The position numbers were made by a program, and so were the translations under genes. The notes below the pieces were generated by a model. That model worked only from the letters and a program-made list of their open reading frames with translations, made no database searches and had not been told where the DNA came from. A DNA stretch of 64,000 nt from M55B127 sp034521955 (GTDB lineage Bacteria; Bacillota; Halanaerobiia; Halanaerobiales; M55B127): assembly GCA_034521955.1 (NCBI GenBank), contig JAXHLT010000003.1, forward strand, positions 744,001 through 808,000. Direction: 5' to 3'. Shown piece after piece: positions 56,432 through 64,000 of the stretch; within the stretch, counting starts at the first letter, position 1, and each line of letters opens with the position of its first letter.

Positions 56432-57370
56432 ATGTTTGGCTATATTATTAAAAGATTACTCTGGATTATTCCAGTTTTAATAGGTGTTTCATTAATACTA
56501 TTTGGTATTATGCAGTTAATACCAGGTGATCCAGCTTCTGTTCTTTTAGGTCCTAAAGCTTCCCAGGAAGCTGTAGATACCTTAAATGAAAGATTTGGTT
56601 TAAATAAACCTATTTATACACAGTATTATCTGCTGATGAAAAACTTTATTACAGGAAACCTTGAATCTATTTATTATAGGGTGACTGTAATATCAATTAT
56701 TTTAGATAAATTGAAAGCAACAATTGAACTTGGGTTAACTTCCCTGGTTATTGCTGTAGTGCTTGCTATTCCAATCGGAATTGTTGCTGCAGTAAAGAAA
56801 AACTCTTTCTTTGATTACTTTAGCATGATGTTAGCAACCTTAGGTATTTCAGTACCGGTCTTTTTTACAGGAATAATTTTAATCTACATATTCTCTGTTA
56901 ACTTTAATTTATTACCCTCTTCAGGTTATGGGGGTTCTCTTTTAACAGTTCAAGGCTGGAGACATATTATACTACCTGCTGTTTCTTTAAGCTCAATTTT
57001 GATTGCTTCAACAAGCAGGTTAACCCGTTCTTCAATGCTGGATATATTACAGGAAGACTATATAAGGACTGCTCGGGCTAAGGGATTAAAGGAAAAGATT
57101 GTAATCAATAAACATGCCTTTAAAAATGCAATGATACCTGTGATTACTAATATTGGTAACCAGATGGCCTTACTTTTTGGTGGTGCCATTTTAACTGAAA
57201 CGGTATTTGCATGGCCTGGGATTGGTAGACTTGCAGTAAAGGCTGTTTCTTACCGTGACCAACCCTTAGTATTTGGTACAATATTAGTTTTATCTTTTCT
57301 TTATGTACTTACGAACTTATTTATTGATATATTATATGTGTTTATAGACCCACAAATTAGTTATAGTTAG
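56432..57370 (+). CDS. ABC transporter permease, DppB type
   Basis: Inner-membrane permease: YIIKRLLWIIPVLIGVSLIL, then LIPGDPASVLLGP, with about six membrane segments and the EAA loop EDYIRTARAKGLKEK. I choose ATG 56432 because GGGAGG is 8 nt upstream; the ATG at 56414 lacks a site and would add six residues. 312 residues, normal for DppB. Confidence 0.92.
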   Translation: MFGYIIKRLLWIIPVLIGVSLILFGIMQLIPGDPASVLLGPKASQEAVDTLNERFGLNKPIYTQYYLLMKNFITGNLESIYYRVTVISIILDKLKATIELGLTSLVIAVVLAIPIGIVAAVKKNSFFDYFSMMLATLGISVPVFFTGIILIYIFSVNFNLLPSSGYGGSLLTVQGWRHIILPAVSLSSILIASTSRLTRSSMLDILQEDYIRTARAKGLKEKIVINKHAFKNAMIPVITNIGNQMALLFGGAILTETVFAWPGIGRLAVKAVSYRDQPLVFGTILVLSFLYVLTNLFIDILYVFIDPQISYS

Positions 57371-57381
57371 GGGGCAAACAG

Positions 57382-58413
57382 ATGAAAAAAAAGATTATCC
57401 CTCTCATATTATTAGTTACAGAAATATATGTGTTGTATAATAATTGGATTGTAAAAGGTACGTTTTGGAACTCTTTAGAAATTAAAATTGCAACGGTTTT
57501 TTCTATTCTAGTTTTAATATTTTTATTATTAATTGTATTTAAACCAGATATCTTTTCTTATTTTAAAGAAAAAGATATTTTATATAAATCCTATCAGGAG
57601 TTTATAAAAAACAAGGGTGGAGTTGCTGGAACTATTATGATTTTTATCATAATTTATCTGGCTTTATGTGCTCCTTTTGTTGCTCCATTTGAACCAGATG
57701 TAATTGATTATGCTAATATGAATGCATCACCACCTAGTTTAACAAATCCTATGGGAACAGATGACTTTGGTCGAGATATTCTATCAAGGGTTATCTATGG
57801 AAGTAGGGTTGCCTTAGGGGTTGCATTTGCTTCGGTTTTTCTAAATGCATTTATCGGTATCTCATTAGGTTTAATTGCAGGTTTTTACGGTGGAAAAGTT
57901 GATAACCTTGTAATGAGATTAGTTGAAACCTGGAATTCTATTCCCTTTATCTTACTTGCCTTAGCTATTATTGCAGCATTAGGTAAAGATATTATTAACG
58001 TTATTATTGCAGTTGGTCTAACCGGATTAATTAACTTTGCAAGAATTACAAGATCATCAGTACTCTCTGTTAAAGAAAAAGAATATATTAAAGCTGCTAA
58101 AGCTTTGGGAAGTAGTGACTTTCGGGTTATAAAAAAACATATTTTACCTAATGTGGTCTCTCCTATTATTGTTATAGGAACCTTAAGAATCGGACAGGCT
58201 ATCCTTTTAGTGGCTAGTTTAAGCTTTTTAGGGTTAGGAGTACAACCACCTCTATCAAGCTGGGGAACCATGCTTAAAAGAGGTCAAGAGTACTTAATAC
58301 AAGCACCCTGGATCTCCATGTTTTCTGGACTGGCTATAATTATTACTGTGATGAGTTTTAACTTATTAGGTGATGCTCTAAGAGATGCCCTAGATCCAAA
58401 ACAAATTGATTGA
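57382..58413 (+). CDS. ABC transporter permease, DppC type
   Basis: 343 residues, about 40 longer than usual DppC because of two extra N-terminal hydrophobic segments (IIPLILLVTEIYVLYNN; IATVFSILVLIFLLLIV). The core has MGTDDFGRDILSRVIYGSRV and the EAA loop KEYIKAAKALGSSDFRV. It is the last gene of the operon: no DppD/DppF ATPase genes follow; instead tRNA-Leu and an MFS gene do. Confidence 0.92.
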   Translation: MKKKIIPLILLVTEIYVLYNNWIVKGTFWNSLEIKIATVFSILVLIFLLLIVFKPDIFSYFKEKDILYKSYQEFIKNKGGVAGTIMIFIIIYLALCAPFVAPFEPDVIDYANMNASPPSLTNPMGTDDFGRDILSRVIYGSRVALGVAFASVFLNAFIGISLGLIAGFYGGKVDNLVMRLVETWNSIPFILLALAIIAALGKDIINVIIAVGLTGLINFARITRSSVLSVKEKEYIKAAKALGSSDFRVIKKHILPNVVSPIIVIGTLRIGQAILLVASLSFLGLGVQPPLSSWGTMLKRGQEYLIQAPWISMFSGLAIIITVMSFNLLGDALRDALDPKQID

Positions 58414-58438
58414 CTTTTAAAAAATAATTGAGTAGAAT
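58410..58438 (+). promoter_or_regulatory. Promoter of tRNA-Leu
   Basis: TTGACT (58410-58415), a 17-nt spacer and TAGAAT (58433-58438), overlapping the dppC-type stop codon, about 12 nt before the tRNA 5' end. Confidence 0.75.
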
Positions 58439-58449
58439 ATATAGAGAGT

Positions 58450-58534
58450 GCGAAAGTGGCGGAACTGGCAGACGCGCATGGTTCAGGGTCATGTGTCGCA
58501 AGACATAGGGGTTCGAATCCCCTCTTTCGCACCA
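58450..58534 (+). tRNA. tRNA-Leu (anticodon CAG)
   Basis: Class II tRNA with encoded CCA. Acceptor GCGAAAG pairs with CTTTCGC. The anticodon stem-loop reads CATGG-TTCAGGG-TCATG (anticodon CAG). The long variable arm is TGTC-GCAA-GACA. The T arm is AGGGG-TTCGAAT-CCCCT. Length 85 including CCA. Reads CUG, a rare codon in this AT-rich genome. Confidence 0.96.
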
Positions 58535-58847
58535 TTTTATTATATGTGATAGATATATAGAATTTTTAAAAAATATAGATTAATTTTATCATATCACTTT
58601 GAGTCTATTTACAAATAGCTATAAAATAATTAATTCCTGTCAACTACCCCTTCCAAATTAAAAATATGATTTAGAGGGGGCTTAAAAGTCATATGCAGTG
58701 GTAGGAGATTAGTCTAAGCAATATCTACACAAATAAGCTATTTTTGGGACTAAGTGTTTGATGGACACCGTAAGATACCTCCCTAGTACTATTCAACTAC
58801 AAACTATATTGAACAAAATCATACCATTATTTTAGGAGGAGTATAGT
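58535..58847. other. Non-coding gap with IS605-like end remnant
   Basis: No convincing gene. On the minus strand, around 58635-58683, AAGCCCCCTC ... GGGGTAGTTGACAG encloses an imperfect hairpin (CCCCT...AGGGG with AAAT/ATTT). This resembles right ends of IS200/IS605 (TnpB) elements. The flank 58690-58795 has no intact tnpB and could be a relic of the element's overlapping guide RNA. The last 50 nt hold the MFS leader and its AGGAGGA site. The assignment rests on recollection of motif form only. Confidence 0.4.
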
Positions 58848-60320
58848 ATGTCTGAACATACTAGTCATGAAAATTTTCTTGAATTAAAAAAGAATATGAA
58901 ACTATCAAAACTTGATGGGATCTATAGTAATATAATGACTACTATGACCTTTGGAGCTTTTCTAACTGGTTTTGCCCTTTCTTTAGGTTTAAATAACTTT
59001 CAGATCGGTATTATGGCTTCACTAGCAGCTTTTGCCAATCTATTTCAGATAGTTGGCTCATATTTTATAGAAAAAACAGGAGGGGCAAAAAAGATCTGTA
59101 TCTATAGTGTATTTACTCATAGATTTATATGGATTCTTATAGCTTTTTTACCACTATTTACTGTTTTATTTAATATTGAAAACAATACTATTATATTAAT
59201 GTTTTTAATAGGTATTGCTTTAGTTGGAATAACATCTGCTATATCTAGTGTTTCCTGGATGTCTTGGATAAGTGAATTAATAATTGAAACCGAACGTGGA
59301 AAGTTTTTTGGAAACCGTAATATGATAATGGGGGTTGCAGGTATCCTTTCTGGACTTATAGGTGGATATTTTCTTGATATTTGGGAAGGTTATTTCCCAA
59401 CTTTAAATACATGGGGCTTTTCATTATTAATTCTCATAGGAGTTATGTTTGGATTTTTATCACTGAAAATGTTAAGTTTAACTTCAGAAAAAAATAAAAA
59501 GAAAGATAATCATTATATAAAAGAATCATTTATAAGATCTTTGAAATTACCATTTAAAGATCAAAGATTTCGTAAATTTTTATACTTTGGTATATTTTGG
59601 GCTTTTGCAGTTGGAATAGCCAGTCCATTCTTTAATGTTTATATGATTGGAACTCTTAATATTAACTTTTCTCAAATTGCAATATTTGCTGTAATTAGTG
59701 GTTTAACAAATGCACTTGGAATGCAGTTTTGGGGTAATTTTATTGATAGAATAGGTACAAAAAATATATTATATATCACTTCTTTAGGAGCTGGTATTAC
59801 ACCACTACTATGGATGTTTAGTTCCCCCAATAATTATACTGTATTATGGCTTGTTCACTTTTTTGCGGGAGTAGTATGGTCTGGTATTGGATTAGCAACA
59901 TCACTTTTATTAATGCAGTTAGTTAATAAAGATTATAAGTCAGTATATTTTGCTATATTTGCTGCAGTAACTGGTCTTGCTGCTTCACTTTCTCCAATTT
60001 TGGGTGGATATATTGTTACATTAATATCTGATTTCGAAATAAATCTTGGATTCATATCTATTAAAGGATTGAAGTTCATATTCTTAATAACAGGAATTAT
60101 TAGATTATCATCTTTAGGATTTTTATCTCAAGTAGAAATTCCAGATCAACTTCCTATTAGAACCCTAATCAAAAAAAGTAAATCATATATAGTTCCTTCT
60201 AGAAGAATTTCACAACTTGGAATGTTAGGAATGCAATCATTAGAGAACTTTAATATTGCTTTAACAAGAGGTTTTTTAACTTCTCAAAAGTTTTTAAGTA
60301 AGATAATAAAAATGAAATAA
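58848..60320 (+). CDS. MFS transporter
   Basis: 490-residue major facilitator protein with about 12 hydrophobic segments, for example GAFLTGFALSLGLNNFQIGI and IGIALVGITSAISSVSWMSW. ELIIETERGKFFGNRN is the cytoplasmic loop after segment 4, of the kind seen in poorly characterised clostridial MFS proteins. AGGAGGA precedes the ATG. The substrate is unknown. Follows a putative IS-end remnant, so could be an acquired gene. Confidence 0.85.
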   Translation: MSEHTSHENFLELKKNMKLSKLDGIYSNIMTTMTFGAFLTGFALSLGLNNFQIGIMASLAAFANLFQIVGSYFIEKTGGAKKICIYSVFTHRFIWILIAFLPLFTVLFNIENNTIILMFLIGIALVGITSAISSVSWMSWISELIIETERGKFFGNRNMIMGVAGILSGLIGGYFLDIWEGYFPTLNTWGFSLLILIGVMFGFLSLKMLSLTSEKNKKKDNHYIKESFIRSLKLPFKDQRFRKFLYFGIFWAFAVGIASPFFNVYMIGTLNINFSQIAIFAVISGLTNALGMQFWGNFIDRIGTKNILYITSLGAGITPLLWMFSSPNNYTVLWLVHFFAGVVWSGIGLATSLLLMQLVNKDYKSVYFAIFAAVTGLAASLSPILGGYIVTLISDFEINLGFISIKGLKFIFLITGIIRLSSLGFLSQVEIPDQLPIRTLIKKSKSYIVPSRRISQLGMLGMQSLENFNIALTRGFLTSQKFLSKIIKMK

Positions 60321-60571
60321 ACCCTTCTATTTAAAATGTGAAAGGATTAAATGTATTGGCTCTCCTCTATAATTATTTTCCATTCAAGATATTAAAATTA
60401 TTGTAACTTAGCTACTACTTTTTATATGTTTTCCTTCCACCAATAATAAGAAAATCCATTATTATAAATATAATTAAAATTGGTAGTAATAATTATTTAT
60501 AAAATAAAGGTAAAATTTATTTTTTGATTCAATAATAATAGTAACTGATAAGAAAAGGAGTGTGTTAATTA

Positions 60572-61126
60572 ATGGCTAAAGTTACTCGTGAAATGGTTGA
60601 AAATGCTGGTGTTGATGTTGATAAATTAGTTGAATTACTTGTTAAAAACGCTTCAGCTGAGCTTACAACTTTTTATTACTATACAAGTTTAAGGTTTAAC
60701 TTGATTGGATTAGAGGGTGAAGGTATTAAAGAAATAGCTGAATCTGCACGTATAGAGGATAGAAATCACTTTGAAGCATTACTACCAAGAATTTATGAAT
60801 TGGATGGTAGAATTCCAAATGATATGAAAGAATTCCATGATATCTCAGCTTGTCCTCCTGCTAAACTACCTAAAGATAAAAATAATGCAACTGAGATACT
60901 AAAGGTATTAGTTGAAGCAGAAAGATGTGCTGTAAGAGGCTATACAGAAATCTGTAATATGACAGCTGGTAAAGATCATAGAACTTATGATTTAGTACAA
61001 GCTATTTTAAATGAAGAGATCCAACATGAAGCCTGGTTCTCTGAATTCTTAGGTGAAGGTCCCTCAGGGCATTTAAAACGACAAAATGGTCGTACTTCAC
61101 CATTTGTATCAAAGTTTTTAGAATAA
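60572..61126 (+). CDS. Dps-like ferritin (DPSL/thioferritin)
   Basis: 184-residue ferritin-like protein. Likely di-iron ligands are E30 (SAELTTFYYY), ExxH in IEDRNHFEA (about 63-66), E in LVEAERCAVRG (about 113) and EEIQHEAWF (about 149-152). Cysteines in SACPPAKLP and ERCAVRGYTEIC fit the thioferritin branch. Family members oxidise Fe2+ with peroxide and store iron, protecting anaerobes from oxygen. Stand-alone gene with its own terminator. I see no clear PerR or Fur box in the 250 nt upstream, although an ATTATA-AA-TATAAT repeat occurs. Confidence 0.9.
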   Translation: MAKVTREMVENAGVDVDKLVELLVKNASAELTTFYYYTSLRFNLIGLEGEGIKEIAESARIEDRNHFEALLPRIYELDGRIPNDMKEFHDISACPPAKLPKDKNNATEILKVLVEAERCAVRGYTEICNMTAGKDHRTYDLVQAILNEEIQHEAWFSEFLGEGPSGHLKRQNGRTSPFVSKFLE

Positions 61127-61175
61127 ATAATGGATTAAAATAGATAGGTATAATTGTAAACTAAATATTTAACAC

Positions 61176-61210
61176 AAAAGAGTTATCGGATAAAACCGAT
61201 AACTCTTTTT
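61176..61210 (+). terminator. Terminator after the Dps-like gene
   Basis: Perfect 14-bp stem AAAAGAGTTATCGG / CCGATAACTCTTTT (61176-61189 and 61196-61209) with loop ATAAAA, followed by T-rich sequence. Lies between convergent genes and could serve both directions. Confidence 0.92.
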
Positions 61211-61293
61211 ATTTATTGTAATTATTTACTTATTCAATTTTATATTTGCATTCAAATTTAAAATTTAACTATTAAATAGTTAATCGATATACT

Positions 61294-61746
61294 TTAATTA
61301 CGTGGTATAATTTCACTTTCTATACTTACAATATTATCACATGAACTATCTATACATTTTTCTATAATAACTGTATAGATATTACTATTTTCATTAATCT
61401 CAAAGTTTGATATATTATTTATAGTTCTTATTTGATTCCCATTATTATCATAAATAACAATTTGATTATTTTCCTTTAAAACTTCATAATCATTATTAGT
61501 AACAATCTTATTTAAAGTAGTATCAATATCCTTAGCATTTCTAACATAAGGACTAATCTCTCTTAAATTAATCTCTGCCATTTGTTTTACATTCATTCTT
61601 TCGTTATTTGGAATTATTATTCTAAATGCTTGAGTTATCATACCTGTAGACATGGATATTGCGATACCAATTATAGCAATAGCTAATAATATTTCAATTA
61701 AAGTAAACCCATTATTGTTTTTGATTATATCATTAATTTTTTTCAT
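61294..61746 (-). CDS. Type IV pilin-like/pseudopilin with prepilin leader
   Basis: 150 residues. The class III leader ends in G and is followed by FTLIEILLAIAIIGIAISMS: Glu at position +5 after the cleavage site. The rest is a small beta-rich domain with a late Cys pair (CIDSSCD). It is last in a cluster with two other prepilin-type genes, 3 nt after the previous one. It could be a minor pilin or a type II secretion/competence pseudopilin. Confidence 0.85.
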   Translation of the reverse strand: MKKINDIIKNNNGFTLIEILLAIAIIGIAISMSTGMITQAFRIIIPNNERMNVKQMAEINLREISPYVRNAKDIDTTLNKIVTNNDYEVLKENNQIVIYDNNGNQIRTINNISNFEINENSNIYTVIIEKCIDSSCDNIVSIESEIIPRN

Positions 61747-61749
61747 ATA

Positions 61750-62149
61750 TTACTCACCAGCCAATAATAATTCTAAATTATAATTTCTTGTTTCCCATAT
61801 TATTTCAAAAGAATGTAATCCATCGTCTAATGGTTGATATCTAATAAATATATCATCTTGGTTATTAGCCAATGTTTCTCCAATTTCTTGAAAATTTACT
61901 TGGTAATTTTCAAAGTTCCCTTGAACATTAATCCAATTATTATCTTCATTATCTCTAATATTCCTCAATCTTTCTGCAAGTGAATTACTTATTCTAATTG
62001 CTTCTAACCCTTTATCGTATATACTTGACTTCTGATCTAATTCCGTTCACAATTGCAGAAGAAAAAGCTAAAATTAATATTGCCGCTAATACAAGGGAAA
62101 CCATTATTTCAATTAAAGTAAACCCATTTTCTTTTTTAAAAAATATCAT
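61750..62149 (-). pseudogene. Prepilin-like gene with a one-base frameshift
   Basis: ATG at 62149 (GGGAGG upstream) encodes IFFKKENGFTLIEIMVSLVL, a classic prepilin start. The frame stops shortly after but continues in another frame as DKGLEAIRISNSLAERLRNI to the stop at 61750. Removing one C:G pair at 62043-62044 joins both parts into about 132 residues (AIVNELDQKSSIYDKG). Either decayed or a sequence error. Confidence 0.75.
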
Positions 62150-62165
62150 TTATAATGACCTCCCT

Positions 62166-63261
62166 TTATAGTTGTTCCCAATCCATTAATAGATAAATTT
62201 GCGCTACATATTCATCTGGTAAATTCATCTGGATTTATATTAAAATTTCCAGTACCTCTAAAATCAAGATAATAACCATCATTGATTAGAATCATTTGCA
62301 TAAATAAAAAACATAGTATTATCACAATTCATCATTTGCAGATGCACCACCGATGAAGTGAACATAATCTTTAACTATTAATAACTGAATTATTTATATC
62401 AGTTTGTAGGACGTCCAATCTCCATAGCTCCATCTATAATAATTATCGAATTATTAATATATGTGCATTACAGGAGGTCCACTCTACTCTGCATTACCAG
62501 GAGGTCCACCTCCAGGACCCAAATTTAAATTTCCATTTTTAATATATATCATTTCGCCACTAGAATAATTGATACTTTTTAAAATTAACACTTGTATTTT
62601 CATAATAAATATCAACAATATCTTCGCTATCATCTACAAAATCATTTTGATCAAAAAACTCATTTGATAAAAATATTCTAGCAAATGAAATAAAATCAGC
62701 TACTCCCCAATCATATATATTTATAATGTGCAGTTAAATATGGCCAGGACCTGATTCATTAAAATGTTCATCAATATCCTTATCTTGTATATTAAATGAT
62801 TTTAATCCACTTCCAGCTGATATATCAAACTTTATTTCTTCACTATATTCTCTTCCATTTTTTGAAGTATAAGTTCCTTCTGATATAAAGGAAGGATTAA
62901 CACTTACAGAACTTATTACAATGTTGAATTTTATATCATCTATCCCTAATATGCTACTACCAATCCAATATTTTGTATCAGTATATGAAAATTCTAATTC
63001 TCCATCACCATTTGTATCTTCAGCAACTAAATAATCACCATTATTTATTGAATTAAGATTTATTTTACCCAAATTTGCTTTAACAAACTCCACACCAGAA
63101 TCAGCAGAATAGAATGCTTTTGACATTGCTTCTTCATGTGGCATAGTATTTATATAACTTCTCACAGTCATAAATAGTGCGTTTATTAAAATAGTTCCTA
63201 CTAATAATAATAATATAACTAATACTAAAGCTGCACCATCTTGTTTTTTTATATCAATCAC
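62166..63261 (-). pseudogene. PilX-like pilus assembly gene, multiply frameshifted
   Basis: Starts at GTG 63261 (AGAGGAAG upstream). The first 175 codons (62734-63261) are open: a short cytoplasmic tail, one membrane segment (AALVLVILLLLVGTILINAL), and AFYSADSGVEFVKANL, typical of PilX N-terminal proteins. From 62736 down to the stop at 62166 coding continues only by switching frame at least seven times after an in-frame TAA. Each stretch reads as plausible protein (DWGVADFISFARIFLS, SINYSSGEMIYIKNGNLNLG, KDYVHFIGGASAND, NDGYYLDFRGTGNFNINP, PDEYVAQIYLLMDW). A full protein would have about 365 residues. Confidence 0.7.
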
Positions 63262-63314
63262 TTTTATCTTCCTCTCTTATTATAATTACAATTTTAAAAT
63301 TGATGAAAAGTTAT

Positions 63315-63343
63315 ATCTTATAAGAAGTGTAAGTCTAATTCAA
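63315..63343 (-). promoter_or_regulatory. Candidate promoter of the pilin cluster
   Basis: TTGAAT (63338-63343), a 17-nt spacer and TAAGAT (63315-63320) on the minus strand, 54 nt before the PilX-like start. The AT-rich gap 63262-63496 has no other feature I can support. Confidence 0.4.
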
Positions 63344-63496
63344 TAACTTTATTTTTAATCATAATATTTAAACATAATTATAATTTACATAGATTGTTCT
63401 AAAATTTAAACTTAATAGAAAGTCTTAATATTTAAAATTTATTTTCTATAATAATAGCAATATTAACTACATGCTATTTTTCACCCCTATAAACAC

Positions 63497-63521
63497 AAAA
63501 AAACCAGCCTCTCGGCCGGTT
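63497..63521 (-). terminator. Intrinsic terminator of the candidate sRNA
   Basis: As minus-strand RNA, AACCGGCC (63521-63514) pairs with GGCUGGUU (63509-63502) around GAGA, one G-U pair, followed by five or more U. On the plus strand the stem has a mismatch and no T-tract, so it works on the minus strand only. Confidence 0.88.
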
Positions 63522-63585
63522 ACACCAATCGCTTCTGTTACTCCCAGGTGTCCATTTATGGAATAACAATCATAGCTATCCTTAT
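63497..63585 (-). ncRNA. Candidate Fur-controlled small RNA, about 89 nt
   Basis: Transcript predicted from a near-consensus promoter (minus strand) to an intrinsic terminator. Elements in order: AAGGA then a possible five-codon ORF (MIVIP); a hairpin TCCATAAATGGA; a CACC/GGTG stem enclosing a purine-rich loop (GGGAGTAACAGAAGCGA); and the terminator stem AACCGGCC/GGCTGGTT followed by T residues. No gene of normal size is in it. The only downstream gene is 236 nt beyond the terminator. It matches no riboswitch consensus I can recall. Could be an iron-responsive sRNA or a leader attenuator for the pilin genes. Confidence 0.6.
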
Positions 63586-63591
63586 TACTAT

Positions 63592-63622
63592 ATTATATCA
63601 CAATTGATAATTATTATCAATT
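63592..63622 (-). promoter_or_regulatory. Fur box overlapping a consensus promoter
   Basis: The 21-bp stretch 63602-63622 is a perfect 10-1-10 palindrome whose core TGATAATTATTATCA (63605-63619) equals the Bacillus Fur consensus TGATAATNATTATCA. On the minus strand TTGATA (63615-63620) is a -35 placed 17 nt from TATAAT (63592-63597), with TGA before it as an extended -10. A bound Fur-family repressor would cover the -35 and spacer. Confidence 0.82.
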
Positions 63623-63667
63623 ATTTATGTGACTTTATGGAATTGTTGTATAATAATATCCATAAGA

Positions 63668-63729
63668 AGACTCCCCTTTCTTTTTTGTTTGTTTTTGTTG
63701 TTAAAAACATTTTATCAGAAAGGGAGTCT
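63668..63729 (+). repeat. Inverted repeat with terminator-like T-tract
   Basis: Arms AGACTCCCCTTTCT (63668-63681) and AGAAAGGGAGTCT (63717-63729) pair over 13 bp with one bulged C; the loop is 35 nt and T-rich. CTTTCTATTTTTTT follows on the plus strand. A TATAAT lies at 63649-63654. This could be a second, short plus-strand transcript divergent from the Fur-box sRNA, or a terminator. The rest of 63744-63986 shows nothing I can support. Confidence 0.4.
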
Positions 63730-63989
63730 CTTTCTATTTTTTTATTGATAATCTCCAAAAGTTATTTTACACTAAGTTGGCTAATAATTAGTTTTACTTA
63801 TTTTATACTTATAAAATATAATTAGATAGAAAACTATTTTTTCTTCCAAATATTATTAAATTTTCAACAAAATATTTTGCAAATGATTTTTCAATATAGT
63901 GTATACTAAAATCTAGAATTGAGTTTTGTTTGAAAATCTTGCTGAGAAGTAATATAATAGTAATATAATGTAATTCTGGGAGGAAAATG

Positions 63990-64000
63990 ATGCAACCAAA
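63990..64000 (+). CDS. Start of a gene running off the right edge
   Basis: GGGAGG at 63978-63983 is followed by ATG at 63990 (6 nt gap) with MQP as the first residues; an ATG at 63987 is also possible. Only the first codons are present, so the product cannot be named. Confidence 0.5.

Noticed and set aside
57885..58271. 128-codon minus-strand frame
   Set aside because: Antisense shadow of the DppC-type permease; no family resemblance and no ribosome-binding site.
58284..58535. Minus-strand frame of 83 codons with MVRKRGFEPL start
   Set aside because: This is the well-known spurious translation of the antisense of a tRNA gene (tRNA-Leu).
60440..60571. PerR/Fur box upstream of the Dps-like gene
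   Set aside because: The ATTATA-AA-TATAAT repeat has the wrong spacing for the 7-1-7 PerR/Fur consensus; the similarity is no better than expected in such AT-rich sequence.
63497..63585. c-di-GMP or metal-ion riboswitch upstream of the pilin genes
   Set aside because: The conserved GEMM cores (for example GCAAACC and GACGCAAAGCC) are absent, and the terminator is 236 nt from the next start codon; I could not align it with any riboswitch consensus I know.
63604..63825. 73-codon plus-strand reading frame
   Set aside because: It begins inside the Fur palindrome, has no ribosome-binding site and spans the inverted repeat; the composition is that of random AT-rich DNA.
1..64000. CRISPR arrays, phage genes, rRNA operons, toxin-antitoxin pairs
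   Set aside because: I looked for regularly spaced repeats and the typical genes on both strands and found none.

Overview
The window is AT-rich, gene-dense bacterial DNA from a fermentative anaerobic Firmicute. It has Bacillus/Clostridium gene orders (ylxM-ffh-rpsP-khpA-rimM-trmD-rplS-ylqF-rnhB; folD-xseAB-ispA-dxs-tlyA-nadK-argR-recN-spo0A), ferredoxin-based metabolism, and Spo0A and SpoVS. The solute-binding protein has a signal peptide but no lipobox cysteine, as expected of a soluble periplasmic protein in a diderm cell. Together these suggest the Halanaerobiales; this is an inference, not a database result.

Layout. 1-21,080, minus strand: housekeeping genes, namely ribosome maturation, signal recognition particle (ffh, ftsY), chromosome condensation (smc, scpA, scpB), rluB, spoVS, an M50 protease, a DHH-CBS-tRNA nucleotidyltransferase fusion, and nucleoside/nicotinate salvage (deoB, punA, pdp, pncB). 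21,245-24,856: sugar genes (GH1 glycosidase, a frameshifted and catalytically eroded galactokinase, galE). 25,033-28,782: M29 aminopeptidase, a DUF2089 regulator with a partner, and EndoQ plus Nudix. 28,885-35,626: a complete branched-chain amino-acid fermentation operon (two Leu-type dehydrogenases, phosphate butyryltransferase, butyrate kinase, four-subunit 2-oxoacid:ferredoxin oxidoreductase) behind a good sigma-54 -24/-12 promoter. Next to it lies a PAS-PAS-AAA-Fis sigma-54 activator, which appears co-transcribed with a P-loop ATPase and argF; argF has a perfect ARG box. 39,395-47,090: spo0A-recN-argR-nadK-tlyA-dxs-ispA, without spoIVB. 47,224-51,427: an NADH-linked, Bfu/Nfn-like flavin-FeS oxidoreductase inserted between xseB and ispA. 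51,457-53,768: xseB-xseA-folD.

From 53,877 the plus strand carries a C26 amidohydrolase with a peptide-type ABC importer (no ATPase genes), tRNA-Leu(CAG), an IS605-like end remnant, an MFS transporter and a Dps-like ferritin. The right end (minus strand) holds type IV pilin-like genes, two of them broken by many one-base insertions. Beyond them is a candidate small RNA of about 89 nt with a perfect Fur-box palindrome overlapping its promoter and its own intrinsic terminator.

How it fits together: amino acids are deaminated (NADH), oxidised to acyl-CoA (reduced ferredoxin), converted to acyl phosphate and then to acid plus ATP. The bifurcating-type oxidoreductase could rebalance NADH and ferredoxin. 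ArgR, the sigma-54 activator and possibly Fur are the visible regulators.
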